Source: Schizosaccharomyces osmophilus (lineage: Eukaryota > Ascomycota > Schizosaccharomycetes > Schizosaccharomycetales > Schizosaccharomycetaceae). Taken from it: a stretch of 64,000 nucleotides of DNA. Within the stretch, counting starts at the first letter, position 1, and every line of letters begins with the position of its first letter. The stretch covers positions 3,162,001-3,226,000 of the forward strand of contig NC_079238.1 in assembly GCF_027921745.1 (NCBI RefSeq), written 5' to 3'. Below, in pieces: positions 1-10,586 of the stretch. Position numbers and translations under genes: made by a program. The notes beneath the pieces were generated by a model. It searched no databases, was not told the DNA's origin, and saw only the letters and a list, made by a program, of their open reading frames with translations.

Positions 1-429
1 TTGCTAGTGAGAAAACAAAGAGGCAAAGTTAGGCTACCTTCTAGTAGTGAATCTGAAGCAGAATCTGAACAAAGGCCATTAGAGTCAGAGGTCGAGAGTT
101 TGAGCGACCATATTGAAGAAAAAGACGATCCTTTGACATTTGGTACTCGTAAGGAGGCATTTGAAAAGATAGCAAAGAAAAGGAAGATGAGTAAACAAAA
201 AAATACAAAGAACAGGAAGCTTAATCCATCCAAAGAACCCCGATTGCGCTCAGCGAAATTTATAGTTGATTCTGATGAAGATTCTGATGTTGAAGCTGCC
301 TTTTTTAAGGCCGAAGCGGCCTTGCGTGACAGAAATTCAAGAAATGCATTCCAAGGTTTAGCATCGGACGAAACTAAAAAAGAGGTGTTACAAGAACTAC
401 AATTACAAAGCTCGGAAGAATCTGAATAG
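1..429 (+). CDS. swi1: Swi1/Tof1 (Timeless family) replication fork protection protein, C-terminal part only
   Basis: This is the last 142 codons of a gene cut by the window edge, with its TAG stop at 427-429. The fragment is hydrophilic: an acidic Ser/Glu-rich stretch, a Lys-rich segment around residues 56-80, then a conserved-looking block with FIVDSDEDSD followed by FFKAEAALR, and a Ser/Glu-rich tail. Fungal Tof1/Swi1 proteins end in this kind of acidic plus FF-x-x-E-x-x-LR motif. The gene lies tail to tail with rad3, 53 bases apart, the same neighbour I recall for S. pombe swi1. Swi1 with Swi3 stabilises stalled forks and promotes checkpoint kinase activation. Identification rests on the motif plus gene order, because the diagnostic Timeless N-terminal domain lies outside the window. 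Confidence 0.7.
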   Translation: MLVRKQRGKVRLPSSSESEAESEQRPLESEVESLSDHIEEKDDPLTFGTRKEAFEKIAKKRKMSKQKNTKNRKLNPSKEPRLRSAKFIVDSDEDSDVEAAFFKAEAALRDRNSRNAFQGLASDETKKEVLQELQLQSSEESE

Positions 430-482
430 ATAGTCTATCTTCAATCAAAATAAATATTGCATTATGTAAGTATTAATTAAAA

Positions 483-3400
483 TTAAAAATAAGCTGCCCA
501 GCCAATGTACATTTCAACGAGGTTTTTTGGACTAACTGCAGATCGAATTAACTCTTGAATTTGACCTTCCACTGAAAGGGGAATGGTTTCACCAGGCATA
601 TAGCCTTGGAACTTTTTTCGAATCGTGTCTAAAACTTCATTAGCCTCATTACCCGGATATCTTCCTGTAATTTTTCGCCTATTCCATTCCACTAAAGGAT
701 CATGAAGGAACGATTCAAGAACACTCATTAGGGTATCTTGATTTGATCGTAAAAGTTTCATTGTTATCTCACTTGCCTTACGGAAACCGCCTTCGTAACC
801 GGTTGGGCCCATAGCGTCCACCATGTTGTGCGTCAGTCTGAAAGGAACCTTTTCTGGTTTCTCAAACGTCAAGCCCTTATCAAAGAGGCAGTTGAAATCA
901 ACATGTATAGCTTCACCGGTAAACTCGTCGAAGAGTATATTCTCACCATGACGATCACCCAGACCTAAAACATAACCAACAATGGACATAACAGCTAAAG
1001 TACGACTGTAATTTCGGCGGCTATTAACCCAGCTGTTTGGTTCGGGAAATGATTCGACGAACCATTCATAAAAGACTGGGGGAAACTTTGGTAGCATCGT
1101 TTTCTCAAAACTTTCTCCAGGATTTGGGCTTCTTAAAGCCATATCTAAATCGACTTTAATTTCCTGATAGGATATAGGAATATTTTTCTGCCGATAGTTC
1201 TTCAGCAAAATATCTCTAAAAGGGCGAGTATGGTTAACCCATTCGATAAAGCCACACTCCTCGTTTAAGGGAATGACAACGTAAGTTCGTATACACAAAT
1301 TTCTTCTGTTAGCTTCTTGATCTTTGCGTAGTATTTTGCAAATCACATTGTTGAACTCCATTAGCCGAGCGTCTTTTCTCAAATCATCCTTTGGTTTACA
1401 TAAGAACGGATATACATTGCCATCAGTACCTCTGACATAAACTTTTCTCGGTTTTTGTAGAGAATTCATAATATCAACTTCATCTTCGAATTTCAAAATC
1501 TCAGGCTGATTCTTTGGAAAAGGATGGTGGGTAATCCGATTTGCATCCGTAGCAGGTAAGCTTATATTTAAAAAAGAGCGGGCAGGTATAACAAGCTCAA
1601 CGGGCGTATCAAATACCATTTTGAAATGATTCTTTAAGCTCATTTTAACAGCTTTACTATCTATTCGAGTGTTACATAAATCCACCAATTTTTCTGTTAG
1701 TAATATGGCGGACTGACTTAATACCCTAAGGTCGATTTTTGAAGTAATAGCAACCTTTTTAGATTGAAGAACGTTCAGGATGCTTTTTCCTCTGACAGAA
1801 CGTTTTTGGGAAATAGACTTGATAGTAGCCATCAGTTGCCAGAGTGTCTCACTTGGATAAGTCGCGATAACATTAGCAACTAAGTGCTCTAAAATCTTAT
1901 AGACTTTATTATTCGGATGGCAAATCCGAGATATCATTTGAGAAAGAGCAATGAGGAAAAAATATTGAGGAATTTTAACTGCTAATCGGCATATATTAGA
2001 ATTCATCAACTCTAATGATTTTTTACGTGATAAATTTATATGTTCCCGAAAGTATTTTTCTCCGTCATCTTTTGAAAGCCGTAATTCCTCTGCTCCGAAA
2101 TCCAACCATAGAGTTAAAAGCTTAGGCATGCTTTCATATATATGACTGGTCCCATAATATAAAGATCGACCAAATTCGTTTATTATACGAGTTACCAATT
2201 CACCTGAAAGGAACCTCTCGCTTTGCTCGTAAACAGGAAGCTTCTTCTCTTCCTCGAACATTAAAACTCGGTGATGGCCTAAATAGTAATGATTTTTTTC
2301 CCATTCCGCATAGATTTCGACAGATTTAGAGTAGTGAGTTTCCAAATCCTTAAGTCCTAACTGACCAGCTTTTCCAAGCCATTTAGTAAGCTCTAGATAA
2401 ACTTTACCTTTGAGTGGGTTTCCCGTTTGGGATGCCTTCTTGTTTTTTATGTTAAAAGATTCCCCATCGAAAATGTTGTTTTCGAGAGATGAATGTAGTT
2501 CGGCTATGGCTTTTCGTTGTTGCCCTTGATGCCACCACCACCTAGCATGTTCAATTGTAGCTTGAGGCTTATCAAGTTCCATAGCCTTTAAAATGGCATT
2601 ATAGGCCCTTTGAGCCTGGCCATTTTTTCGCGAAAACCTAGCGATCTCTAGATAGATACCTGCTAACTTCTCTCGTAACTTAAATCGGCTGAAAGCAACC
2701 AAGTGTGTCGACAAAATATGGTGTCTGTATCTTCCATAGGGGGCCACTTTATTGAGTCGGCGGTGAAGAAAAACTTCAAGTTTTTCCTGGGAATTTGGGG
2801 TTAAATCAATTTCAGCAATTTTACTGAAATCGTAAAGTGCATGAAGTTTTGAAAGCATTTCATAGCAATCGTAGGAAGAATGGGCGCCAATATTCGAAAT
2901 TATAGAAGCAGCCTCGGCATACAAGGGTTCCAATTGGTATTCCATCGTTGCCAAGTCCGATTCTTGCAATAAGTAATTTTGGAAGATTTCTCCGAGTTTG
3001 GCATCAAAAGTTTGCAAATTACTTTTCTGTATGCATTTTTGAAGGGAGTTAACGGACAAAGAATGCCACGCTGCTTCAATCCCTAAGTCAATGATTTTAG
3101 ATGAAGTGCTTGCTTCAGAATCTGTTTCCATTAGCGAATCCACGGATAACACTAAGGATTCGTAATGCCCAGATTGTAGCATTGCGTTCAGCAGCCCAAC
3201 TTTTGCTCTATGGTTCTCTGGGTAATTTTGTACAAGTATTTCGTAGCAACTAAGTGCCGAATCCCATTTACCAGAATTTTCATGCAACAAAAGTTGTTGA
3301 TCTAAAGAATAATCATGAAAGTTTAGAGAAACGGCTTCAATTCCATCAGGATCTTCTATTCCTGTATAAACGTCCTGCAAAATGCGGTAATCTGAATCTA

Positions 3401-6400
3401 AAAGAGAGCCTGGCTTTTCCAAAAGGGCAGTTCTAATGTGCTGTTCCCAATAAAACAAAGCGCGAGCATGAAATCCACAGTTTAAAGAAACAAGGCCCAG
3501 TGTTTTTGAAGGAAAGCGTAAAAGAAAACTTTCTACCTTGCTGACAGAATTTTCCTGAGTAGTCAAGTCATCAACAGACATATATCGGTTTTCTCTTCTA
3601 GCTAACGCAGAGCGTCTACTCCAATTTCTCTTTTTTCGCATACGAAGCCAATTGTTTAAGTAATCAACAATGTTAAAAAACAAATTGACAAATGATGCAT
3701 ATCTCTGCTTTCCGATAGAGTCTAATCCATCAGGGCTGGGTTGATTAATTATATACTGAAATTCAGCAATAACTAGCTCAACAACTTCATCTTTCTCAGT
3801 TATGACGACATTTAAAACCAAAAATGGAAGTAAAAAGCAAGGTATCGACATTTCTTGATCCTTAATCACTTTGGAACATATGCTGAAAATTCTGTCAGCA
3901 TTTTGAGAATGAGGAAACTCTGTCAGCTTCAAAGAAATTTCTTGAACCCATGAGTGAGTGTCCATATTCTGCTTGAATATTGGAAAGTTAATATCCAATT
4001 TAGGGACAAGAGTAAGATGATATTTGGAATTCAAAAAAGGAATAAGCACTCGCTTAGAAAGGTCAGGTAAAGCTTTCCAATGCTCCGCAACTACGGTTAA
4101 TGATGTACTTTTCTTGTTATTTAGCACAGCAGATTTAAATCCCCCTAATTTTAAAAACTCCTGCAATGCGTAGGCTATAAAGCCTTGAGCTTTTGTGTCG
4201 GTTGTCACAAGAAATGCAGGAATTAGTTGAGATTGAATGAAATCCAATATGAACCGTAAACTTTCCTCGCCATCCTCAAAATTATCTAACACGACCGTTT
4301 GTTGAATATTGCTCCGAGCTTCTAAGCGGCTAGGATCAACAGCACCAAGCTTCGCGATGTTTCGCGTACAAAGCTTTGCTATTTCATCATTACTATGTGC
4401 AAACTTTATGCAGCAGTCAAGCAAGCAACGTAACAACTGATCCAAAATGGAATCTGAAGCATCCGAATAGAGTACCTCATGCAATTCTTCTTGCTTATTC
4501 TCTAAAAAGATATCAAGTTTTTGAAGACCCAGGTAGCAAACTGATTCGTGCTCGTTTCTTAGACATTTGATAATATCTTCAATGTTGACGAAGAAATCAT
4601 CATTCTGCAATTTCGAGAATATATCTCTAGTGTTATCTTTAAAACAAGGCAAGTCTAAAGTAGTAGGAATTGCCCATCTTAATTCCGATAAACAATTATG
4701 AGGGTCGGAAGCAATAAAATCGAAGACTTTTTGTACCGTCTCTGCCTCTTGCCCTCTAAGCTTTTTATATATAATTGGGAAAAGTACAAGACTGAGACTG
4801 GCTATGGAAGTGTATTCAGGTTCATTAATGTAGGATACTAATTGTAACCAGGTGTCAATAGCATATGAACGTAATGTATCATCCTGGAACGCATTTTGCA
4901 AGCTTGACAGTATTTGAGGTAATCCTAGCTTAATAGCATTACCGGAAAGGGTAAACATTTCTCGAATTCCGACAATTGTACGTATTTTATCGTTAACAGA
5001 CGTTTTCCCTTTTAGGTCATTCAAAATATTTGAAAATTCAGCTAAGATTCCCAAAATATGATTATTAAAGAAGTCATGAAGCAATTTATCTTCGTCGGAA
5101 TCTGAAAGTTCAGAAGATGATTGAGATACCATCAAAGCTACTTTCTTCAAAGCGTTTTCAATTTTCTCCCTTGGAACTCCGGAATTATATAACTGAAGCA
5201 ACTCTACGGTTAAAGCTATAGGATCAGACCTTAATAATGAACTAAGGTCAATTTTTCGAAAATCTGAGGAAGCCAGACTTAATAATAGCATGACACTTTC
5301 TTCCAGGTTTGGATAATCGGTGGTTAATAAAACGGCCAGAATTTTATGCATATTCGTCAAACATAAGGCTGCGACGTCAGTCTGTGATAATTCAGCAATC
5401 CGGGAAATAACATGATGGTTTTTAGTTAAGACAAGGTAGGGGAGTGTATAGGATTGAGTGCGAATTAAAAAATCGCTTTCAGATATATCCATTGCTTCAG
5501 CAAATAGTCCAACGATGTTGGGTTTGGAAGTCATACCTCTAATGATAGTTACAGATATTGTAGGCCAATAAGGAGATAGTAGTTTCCAAACAGAAACCCT
5601 TCTTGAACGAGCAATACTTTGGAGGGCATGCAAACAAATACCTTGGTAGTATATGTCAAATTCTATTGCTATTGAGATAATTTGCAAAAGAACCAGGTGA
5701 AGCTCTTCGCCTTCTGCTAAGCGACCCACATTCTCCCATGTAATTATGGTTGTTTCCATTAAAGATACGTCGCTTGAAGATATATCTTTTAAAGTCCTTA
5801 GCACTTCCATTCGAATATTCCGTAAGAGATCCACGTCCTTTTGAATGGAAGAATTAAAAAACACCTTTGGGACGACAGAAGCTGCCAGTATCCGAACAGA
5901 CCTTGTGGTACTACAAAGTAGTGGAATTAACTTTTCTTTCATCTGGTGTGATACCAATAAATATCGGGGATTAGTATGATTTAACCAACGATTAAGGGCC
6001 CTTAAAGCAAAATATAATTTTGTTTCTGAGCATTTAATTAGATCAGAATCTAATAACTTTAGAAATATTTGGTCAGAGGGTATATTTAAAAGTTTGGCAT
6101 TTTTTTCCCGGTATTGGACAACATTAGAATCGCATGCAAGACAGCCTTGAAATGATAACAATTCATTGCTTGAATGTTGCTTGCATAAAGATAACTCAAA
6201 TTCCTGTAATTCATGATCAGAAATTGAAGCCAAACTTGATAAAACATCAGATAACATGCAGTTCACATCGTCAATGCTGGAGGAACCAGAAGACAACAAC
6301 CACTCAGAAAAAGATTTTAAAGGGCAAAGTTTGACAGGCGGTACTTCTAAATTGGTTTTCGCTGAGAAAGGGTAAGCCAAAAAGAACGCAAAGGAGAATA

Positions 6401-7658
6401 ATTGATTCAAAGTAGAAGATCTATAAAACCCGCATTTATCTGTATTTTCAGTTCCCAAAACTTTATTTTTCTCATAAATAATTTTATAAATATTATCTTT
6501 CTTATTTTCCAACAGATATTTGAAGAGTAGAACGGATGTATGAGAATCAGAGTGTTCATCATTACAAATGGTCATTAAAGTTTGAGAAGATAGTAAATGC
6601 AAAGAAAATGAACGAGAAGATTCAGAGTATGAATCTGGTAATATACAAAGAGAAAGAAAGTAGAGAGCGTACGTATAATCGACAAAACTTGACACATGCG
6701 GAAATGAAAAAAGATAAGATTTGGCAAACATAAGTAATAAATCCTTGGTTTTTTGGCAAGGTGAGTTCTGAACGATGGCAGATTTCAAGAAAAAGAAAAT
6801 TAAGCATTGTATGGCACGACAGCGGGTATGAGTTAAGCACGAAATGTCTGTAATGACTAGTTTTTTGAGAAGAAATAGGAAATTTAAATATTTAGGCTTA
6901 ATCCAATAGCCGTTCAAAAAATAAAGGGACACATCGTTTAGTTTGTTGATAGGAGCAAGATACTTGGCGAAAACATGAACGCTTTCGAGGTAAAACGAGC
7001 AAGCCTCTTGATAGTTATCAATGATAATTGGAAAGTTGGTCTCTTCTTTACCATCGAATTTTCCCCCTACCAACGACAATGGACGTGGGTCAAGAGGCAA
7101 CATTCGCAGAGGAAAAGAAAGGTTTGTAGTTTCTAACAAAGAAGAAGAAATCGTATCGATGTAATATTTCCATGCTCGCAAGTAAACGCTTTGAAAAGGC
7201 CAGAGGTAGTCCTTGACAAAAAGGAAATGGAAAAGTGTGTGATGCAATTCGCAAATATCGTCAAATAAATCAGCCAGCTGAAAATTTTTAAAAACAAAGA
7301 TTGTGCGAGGGAGTAACCAAGTGAGTAAAACACCGCAAGGCGTTTCTTCGCATAAAACTTCTGGGCATTTTTTCAGGATCAGCAATAAACATTGGATTGA
7401 CTGTTTTGCTTCTTTGAGTAGATTCGAAGGAATTAAAATATTTTTGTAGTCATCACTTTCTAATACAAAAAGCCCAGCTTCGACTAAAATTTGGATTATC
7501 TGAAAGGTTACTGGGATTGACCTCGAATTATTCTGAGAAGCAGCATCCTGATCAAAAAGTGTAATCTCTATTAAAAGTTGCTCAAAGACATGTCGGTCAT
7601 CGCTGTATTTTGGAGTCAAATTTAAGGACTCTGACCTTCGTTGAATGAACTGGCTCAT
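483..7658 (-). CDS. rad3: Rad3, ATR-family checkpoint PI3-kinase-like protein kinase
   Basis: A single uninterrupted reading frame of 2391 codons encodes this nuclear kinase, which phosphorylates checkpoint targets at stalled forks and RPA-coated DNA together with Rad26. The N-terminal two thirds are helical HEAT-like sequence, followed by a FAT region from roughly residue 1350. The kinase domain near the C-terminus shows the catalytic loop GLGDRHGEN (about 2230) and the metal-binding HVDFN (about 2250). The extreme C-terminus, ending YIGWAAYF, is a FATC domain. Length agrees with S. pombe Rad3 (2386) and not with the longer Tel1/ATM. The start is the ATG at 7658. An in-frame GTG lies two codons upstream but is not expected to initiate in a nuclear yeast gene. 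No intron is needed. Confidence 0.97.
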   Translation of the reverse strand: MSQFIQRRSESLNLTPKYSDDRHVFEQLLIEITLFDQDAASQNNSRSIPVTFQIIQILVEAGLFVLESDDYKNILIPSNLLKEAKQSIQCLLLILKKCPEVLCEETPCGVLLTWLLPRTIFVFKNFQLADLFDDICELHHTLFHFLFVKDYLWPFQSVYLRAWKYYIDTISSSLLETTNLSFPLRMLPLDPRPLSLVGGKFDGKEETNFPIIIDNYQEACSFYLESVHVFAKYLAPINKLNDVSLYFLNGYWIKPKYLNFLFLLKKLVITDISCLTHTRCRAIQCLIFFFLKSAIVQNSPCQKTKDLLLMFAKSYLFSFPHVSSFVDYTYALYFLSLCILPDSYSESSRSFSLHLLSSQTLMTICNDEHSDSHTSVLLFKYLLENKKDNIYKIIYEKNKVLGTENTDKCGFYRSSTLNQLFSFAFFLAYPFSAKTNLEVPPVKLCPLKSFSEWLLSSGSSSIDDVNCMLSDVLSSLASISDHELQEFELSLCKQHSSNELLSFQGCLACDSNVVQYREKNAKLLNIPSDQIFLKLLDSDLIKCSETKLYFALRALNRWLNHTNPRYLLVSHQMKEKLIPLLCSTTRSVRILAASVVPKVFFNSSIQKDVDLLRNIRMEVLRTLKDISSSDVSLMETTIITWENVGRLAEGEELHLVLLQIISIAIEFDIYYQGICLHALQSIARSRRVSVWKLLSPYWPTISVTIIRGMTSKPNIVGLFAEAMDISESDFLIRTQSYTLPYLVLTKNHHVISRIAELSQTDVAALCLTNMHKILAVLLTTDYPNLEESVMLLLSLASSDFRKIDLSSLLRSDPIALTVELLQLYNSGVPREKIENALKKVALMVSQSSSELSDSDEDKLLHDFFNNHILGILAEFSNILNDLKGKTSVNDKIRTIVGIREMFTLSGNAIKLGLPQILSSLQNAFQDDTLRSYAIDTWLQLVSYINEPEYTSIASLSLVLFPIIYKKLRGQEAETVQKVFDFIASDPHNCLSELRWAIPTTLDLPCFKDNTRDIFSKLQNDDFFVNIEDIIKCLRNEHESVCYLGLQKLDIFLENKQEELHEVLYSDASDSILDQLLRCLLDCCIKFAHSNDEIAKLCTRNIAKLGAVDPSRLEARSNIQQTVVLDNFEDGEESLRFILDFIQSQLIPAFLVTTDTKAQGFIAYALQEFLKLGGFKSAVLNNKKSTSLTVVAEHWKALPDLSKRVLIPFLNSKYHLTLVPKLDINFPIFKQNMDTHSWVQEISLKLTEFPHSQNADRIFSICSKVIKDQEMSIPCFLLPFLVLNVVITEKDEVVELVIAEFQYIINQPSPDGLDSIGKQRYASFVNLFFNIVDYLNNWLRMRKKRNWSRRSALARRENRYMSVDDLTTQENSVSKVESFLLRFPSKTLGLVSLNCGFHARALFYWEQHIRTALLEKPGSLLDSDYRILQDVYTGIEDPDGIEAVSLNFHDYSLDQQLLLHENSGKWDSALSCYEILVQNYPENHRAKVGLLNAMLQSGHYESLVLSVDSLMETDSEASTSSKIIDLGIEAAWHSLSVNSLQKCIQKSNLQTFDAKLGEIFQNYLLQESDLATMEYQLEPLYAEAASIISNIGAHSSYDCYEMLSKLHALYDFSKIAEIDLTPNSQEKLEVFLHRRLNKVAPYGRYRHHILSTHLVAFSRFKLREKLAGIYLEIARFSRKNGQAQRAYNAILKAMELDKPQATIEHARWWWHQGQQRKAIAELHSSLENNIFDGESFNIKNKKASQTGNPLKGKVYLELTKWLGKAGQLGLKDLETHYSKSVEIYAEWEKNHYYLGHHRVLMFEEEKKLPVYEQSERFLSGELVTRIINEFGRSLYYGTSHIYESMPKLLTLWLDFGAEELRLSKDDGEKYFREHINLSRKKSLELMNSNICRLAVKIPQYFFLIALSQMISRICHPNNKVYKILEHLVANVIATYPSETLWQLMATIKSISQKRSVRGKSILNVLQSKKVAITSKIDLRVLSQSAILLTEKLVDLCNTRIDSKAVKMSLKNHFKMVFDTPVELVIPARSFLNISLPATDANRITHHPFPKNQPEILKFEDEVDIMNSLQKPRKVYVRGTDGNVYPFLCKPKDDLRKDARLMEFNNVICKILRKDQEANRRNLCIRTYVVIPLNEECGFIEWVNHTRPFRDILLKNYRQKNIPISYQEIKVDLDMALRSPNPGESFEKTMLPKFPPVFYEWFVESFPEPNSWVNSRRNYSRTLAVMSIVGYVLGLGDRHGENILFDEFTGEAIHVDFNCLFDKGLTFEKPEKVPFRLTHNMVDAMGPTGYEGGFRKASEITMKLLRSNQDTLMSVLESFLHDPLVEWNRRKITGRYPGNEANEVLDTIRKKFQGYMPGETIPLSVEGQIQELIRSAVSPKNLVEMYIGWAAYF

Positions 7659-8952
7659 GCACACGCGAAATGAGTTGACAAGGGAATTACCAAAGCTTTA
7701 AAATGCGATTTCTAACGTCGATTCTTGACGCGCCCTTCTTAATGAGTTGTCTGAACCCAAGTACTCATTCGTACAGGTGGGTGAAATTTTATGGGTATGT
7801 ACTTGAGATGTTCAGAGGAATGGAAGAAGACTTTTCACAGAAACGAAACCTGTTTTGTAAGTAAGAAGGTTATAACCATCCTTAAATAGTTCTGAAATCT
7901 GTGTATTTTGCGAGATTTATAAGAATAGTCTGCTTGGCTTTCCGTTGTATTTTTCGTTATAAGAAGGAATCCATAGCTATGATGCACTAGAGTCCGTATA
8001 AACAAGCAAGAACAAATCGTAAAAAAGAACAAGAAATTGGAAAAGTAAATTGAAAATAAACAATGCTCGGACTGCCTGAAACAGTTTGAACAGTAAAGCA
8101 GCACTACCGATCAAGAAAAGACGCTACAAGTGAATCTGTCTTACCTTTCTGTAAACGATGCAAGTATCAGAGCTCAAGTATGAATTTGAAACTCACAAAA
8201 CCAGGTCAGAGAGGCTCATGATAAATTCATAGATAGCGAAACTCTGGTGAATCAATTTTGAAAAGACAAGAAATGAAAGTTTTCCTTGTTTGTTTTATTC
8301 TGCATTTTCAATTCACGAATTTAGGAACCGAGTGTATTCATCCTCTATGTAAGAATGAAGCATAAACGAAAGAGAATAGCAACGAATTTCAATTAAACTA
8401 ATGATGAGTACGAGTATGAATACAAAACGAATACGAATATTTAACCTCTTGTCATAAAAGATTTAAAACCATAAATTGAAAATTTCAATTTCTAGTGTAT
8501 GACCATGTCTGTACGCGCACATTTTTCGTATTACGTGGAAGCGAACTTTTGTAATGTAAATAAATAATGAGGTAAAAAAAATAAAAAAATAAAAGAAAGA
8601 ACAATGAAAGCCGAAAAAGATGGTAAAAAATTGAAAAAGGGTCAAATTAATGGTACATAACTCTTTCATATTAAAAAAGCAGTGCTAAAATCACTTTTCT
8701 GTTCTGGCCACCTGTTTTTTTCGTCATCACTTGTAAAGGAAGGAACATTCTTAATGAGTGATTGAATGAAAAAGTAAAAATAAAAGCACGTCGACTTGCA
8801 ATCTTCCATTCTCATTTCTTCTCAGTTTTATAAAAAAAAAGTTGAATCGTCTGTTCATTTCGATTGACTCGCCATCACTTCTTTAGAGGTCGTACTTAAA
8901 ACCTCATTTACTCAAAATTCGTATTCGGTGAATTTTCTCGAAAACTACTTTT
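7659..8952. other. Divergent intergenic region, rad3 / methionine sulfoxide reductase
   Basis: This 1.3 kb stretch holds both promoters. It is AT-rich with a few short open frames lacking codon bias or conserved motifs, and with A-rich runs near 8570-8640. I saw no tRNA B-box, snoRNA boxes or repeat. Its length leaves room for a non-coding transcript, but nothing in the sequence proves one. Confidence 0.6.
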
Positions 8953-9456
8953 ATGAGACGAGTTTTTCTCAAGAGTGTTCCTGCATTACAATACCGTTGC
9001 TTTCACACCCGTTTTGTTCAAAAACAACAATCAACAAATATGAAGTACCCACTGGATAAGCCAGATGAAGAATGGCGCAAAGAACTTGATCCGGAACAGT
9101 ACCGTGTAATCCGAAAAAAAGGTACAGAGCTTCCGGGTGCTGGAAAATTCACAAACGCTTTCCCAGAGAAAGGTGTCTTTGTATGTGCAGCTTGTAAAGA
9201 GTTACTGTACAAAGCTGATACGAAATTCGAGAGCCACTGTGGATGGCCTGCCTTTTACGAAAATTTACCAGGAAAAGTGAACAGAATAGAGGATGATTCT
9301 TTTGGAATGCAACGTACTGAGGTTGTTTGCTCAAATTGCGGCGGCCATTTGGGCCATATTTTCAAGGGCGAGGGCTATCCCGTACCTACGAATGAACGCC
9401 ATTGTATCAATTCTGTGAGCTTGGATTTTCACAAAGAAGAAACCAACAATAAGTAG
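8953..9456 (+). CDS. mxr2: Methionine-R-sulfoxide reductase (MsrB), probably dual mitochondrial/cytosolic
   Basis: This 167-residue protein reduces methionine-R-sulfoxide back to methionine. The MsrB fold is clear. Zinc is held by two CxxC pairs (Cys78/81 and Cys126/129). The catalytic Cys151 sits in RHCINSVSLDF, and Cys96 in CGWPAF may act as the resolving cysteine. The first 29 residues are basic and hydroxylated without acidic residues, typical of a mitochondrial presequence. A second in-frame ATG at 9040 would give a 138-residue form starting directly at the enzyme domain, the size I recall for the S. pombe protein. Leaky scanning between the two starts could supply both compartments. The symbol is borrowed from budding yeast MXR2. 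Confidence 0.93.
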   Translation: MRRVFLKSVPALQYRCFHTRFVQKQQSTNMKYPLDKPDEEWRKELDPEQYRVIRKKGTELPGAGKFTNAFPEKGVFVCAACKELLYKADTKFESHCGWPAFYENLPGKVNRIEDDSFGMQRTEVVCSNCGGHLGHIFKGEGYPVPTNERHCINSVSLDFHKEETNNK

Positions 9457-9842
9457 TGTGATCAAACCACAACTTTCTCCTTACGAAACAGACATGTTTG
9501 TCTTGCAATATACTAAATGAAATAATTCTTACCGCTTAATCAGAGAGTGACAAGTATAAAAGTGACCTAACATCAATTCCACAGTCTAAAAAACTCGGCG
9601 TGAAAATATTATTACTAGTATAGCCATTGACTGAAAAAACATATCGAAACTTTTTTATGTGTTTCTTTTATTCTTTTATTCTTTTTTTTTTTTTTTTTAT
9701 TCTTTTTTTCTTTTAAATAACCTTAAGTACATAAGTCTGAACATTCAAAATCTTTATCGTTAAACATTACCGTATTTACATTGAAGAATCCATAAACTGA
9801 CAAACAGTACAATTCGTCATGTCTATAAAGACGATGCTTTCA
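9457..9842. terminator. Convergent 3' region with long T-rich tract
   Basis: The two flanking genes converge here. A pyrimidine-rich tract at about 9661-9715 is almost wholly T with scattered A and C. It probably forms part of the 3' untranslated and termination region of the reductase gene. No open frame of interest. Confidence 0.4.
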
Positions 9843-10586
9843 TTATACAGAGTAGGTATAAGAAGATTCTCCTTTGATAATAAACCCAGATATAGCTTTG
9901 TGGATCGGAATGTCACCATCCGTAATGTCAGCAATAAGATGTTTGGACTGTGGATCCATTGCAAACAATAGAATAGCTCGAGCAACAGTTTCCCTGGAAA
10001 TCATACTATTAATCGAAATTTTACCAATGGCAATTTTACCATTGCTATTCTCGTCTGTAAGCCCTGATGGACGTACGATGGTCCAGTCAATATCAGTGGA
10101 TCGACGCACCAGTTCCTGATCTGCAATATATTTATAATGATAATAAGTACCAATAGCTTTGTGAATTTTTAGACTCAATTCGACATCAGCTTCCTTATAA
10201 TGGGGTGGAGGAGGTTGATTCATGTCCCGATTGTCAATCGCCGATACCATAATTAGCCTTCGAATTCTTGCGATCCTCATAGCATCAAATACTTTTACAG
10301 ATCCTTCATAATCCACAGCTTTGGTCCTCTCAACTCCACCTTTCCCCCCAGAGCCAGCTGCGAACACGATTATATCCGGCATGATTTCTTTCAACAGCTC
10401 AGCAATCTGTAGTGGAGATGCTTTTTCCAGTGAACAAACCTTCGTTCGACCGTTCACTTTCTCAATATCTTCATTCTGTACATAGTCACGAACAACATTG
10501 TACACAACGTGTCCTGCTTCAGATGCAATCTTTGTGAAAAGCAGAGATACTTTTCCGTGGCCACCAAAAAGGGCGAATATTGCCAT
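9843..10586 (-). CDS. NAD(P)-binding atypical short-chain dehydrogenase (conserved fungal protein)
   Basis: This 247-residue protein has a Rossmann fold. An N-terminal beta strand leads into GGHGKVS (about residues 8-14), the nucleotide-binding loop of the atypical SDR/NmrA-like group. A YHYKY segment near residue 147 gives a YxxxK-like pair, and WTIVRPSGLT is the strand-and-loop typical of the family that includes budding yeast YMR090W and bacterial YwnB. Substrate and pathway are unknown. The start is the ATG at 10586. An upstream in-frame TTG would add four residues but is unlikely to be used. It lies between the MsrB gene and mcp5, matching the position of S. pombe SPBC216.03 as I remember it. 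Confidence 0.88.
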   Translation of the reverse strand: MAIFALFGGHGKVSLLFTKIASEAGHVVYNVVRDYVQNEDIEKVNGRTKVCSLEKASPLQIAELLKEIMPDIIVFAAGSGGKGGVERTKAVDYEGSVKVFDAMRIARIRRLIMVSAIDNRDMNQPPPPHYKEADVELSLKIHKAIGTYYHYKYIADQELVRRSTDIDWTIVRPSGLTDENSNGKIAIGKISINSMISRETVARAILLFAMDPQSKHLIADITDGDIPIHKAISGFIIKGESSYTYSV

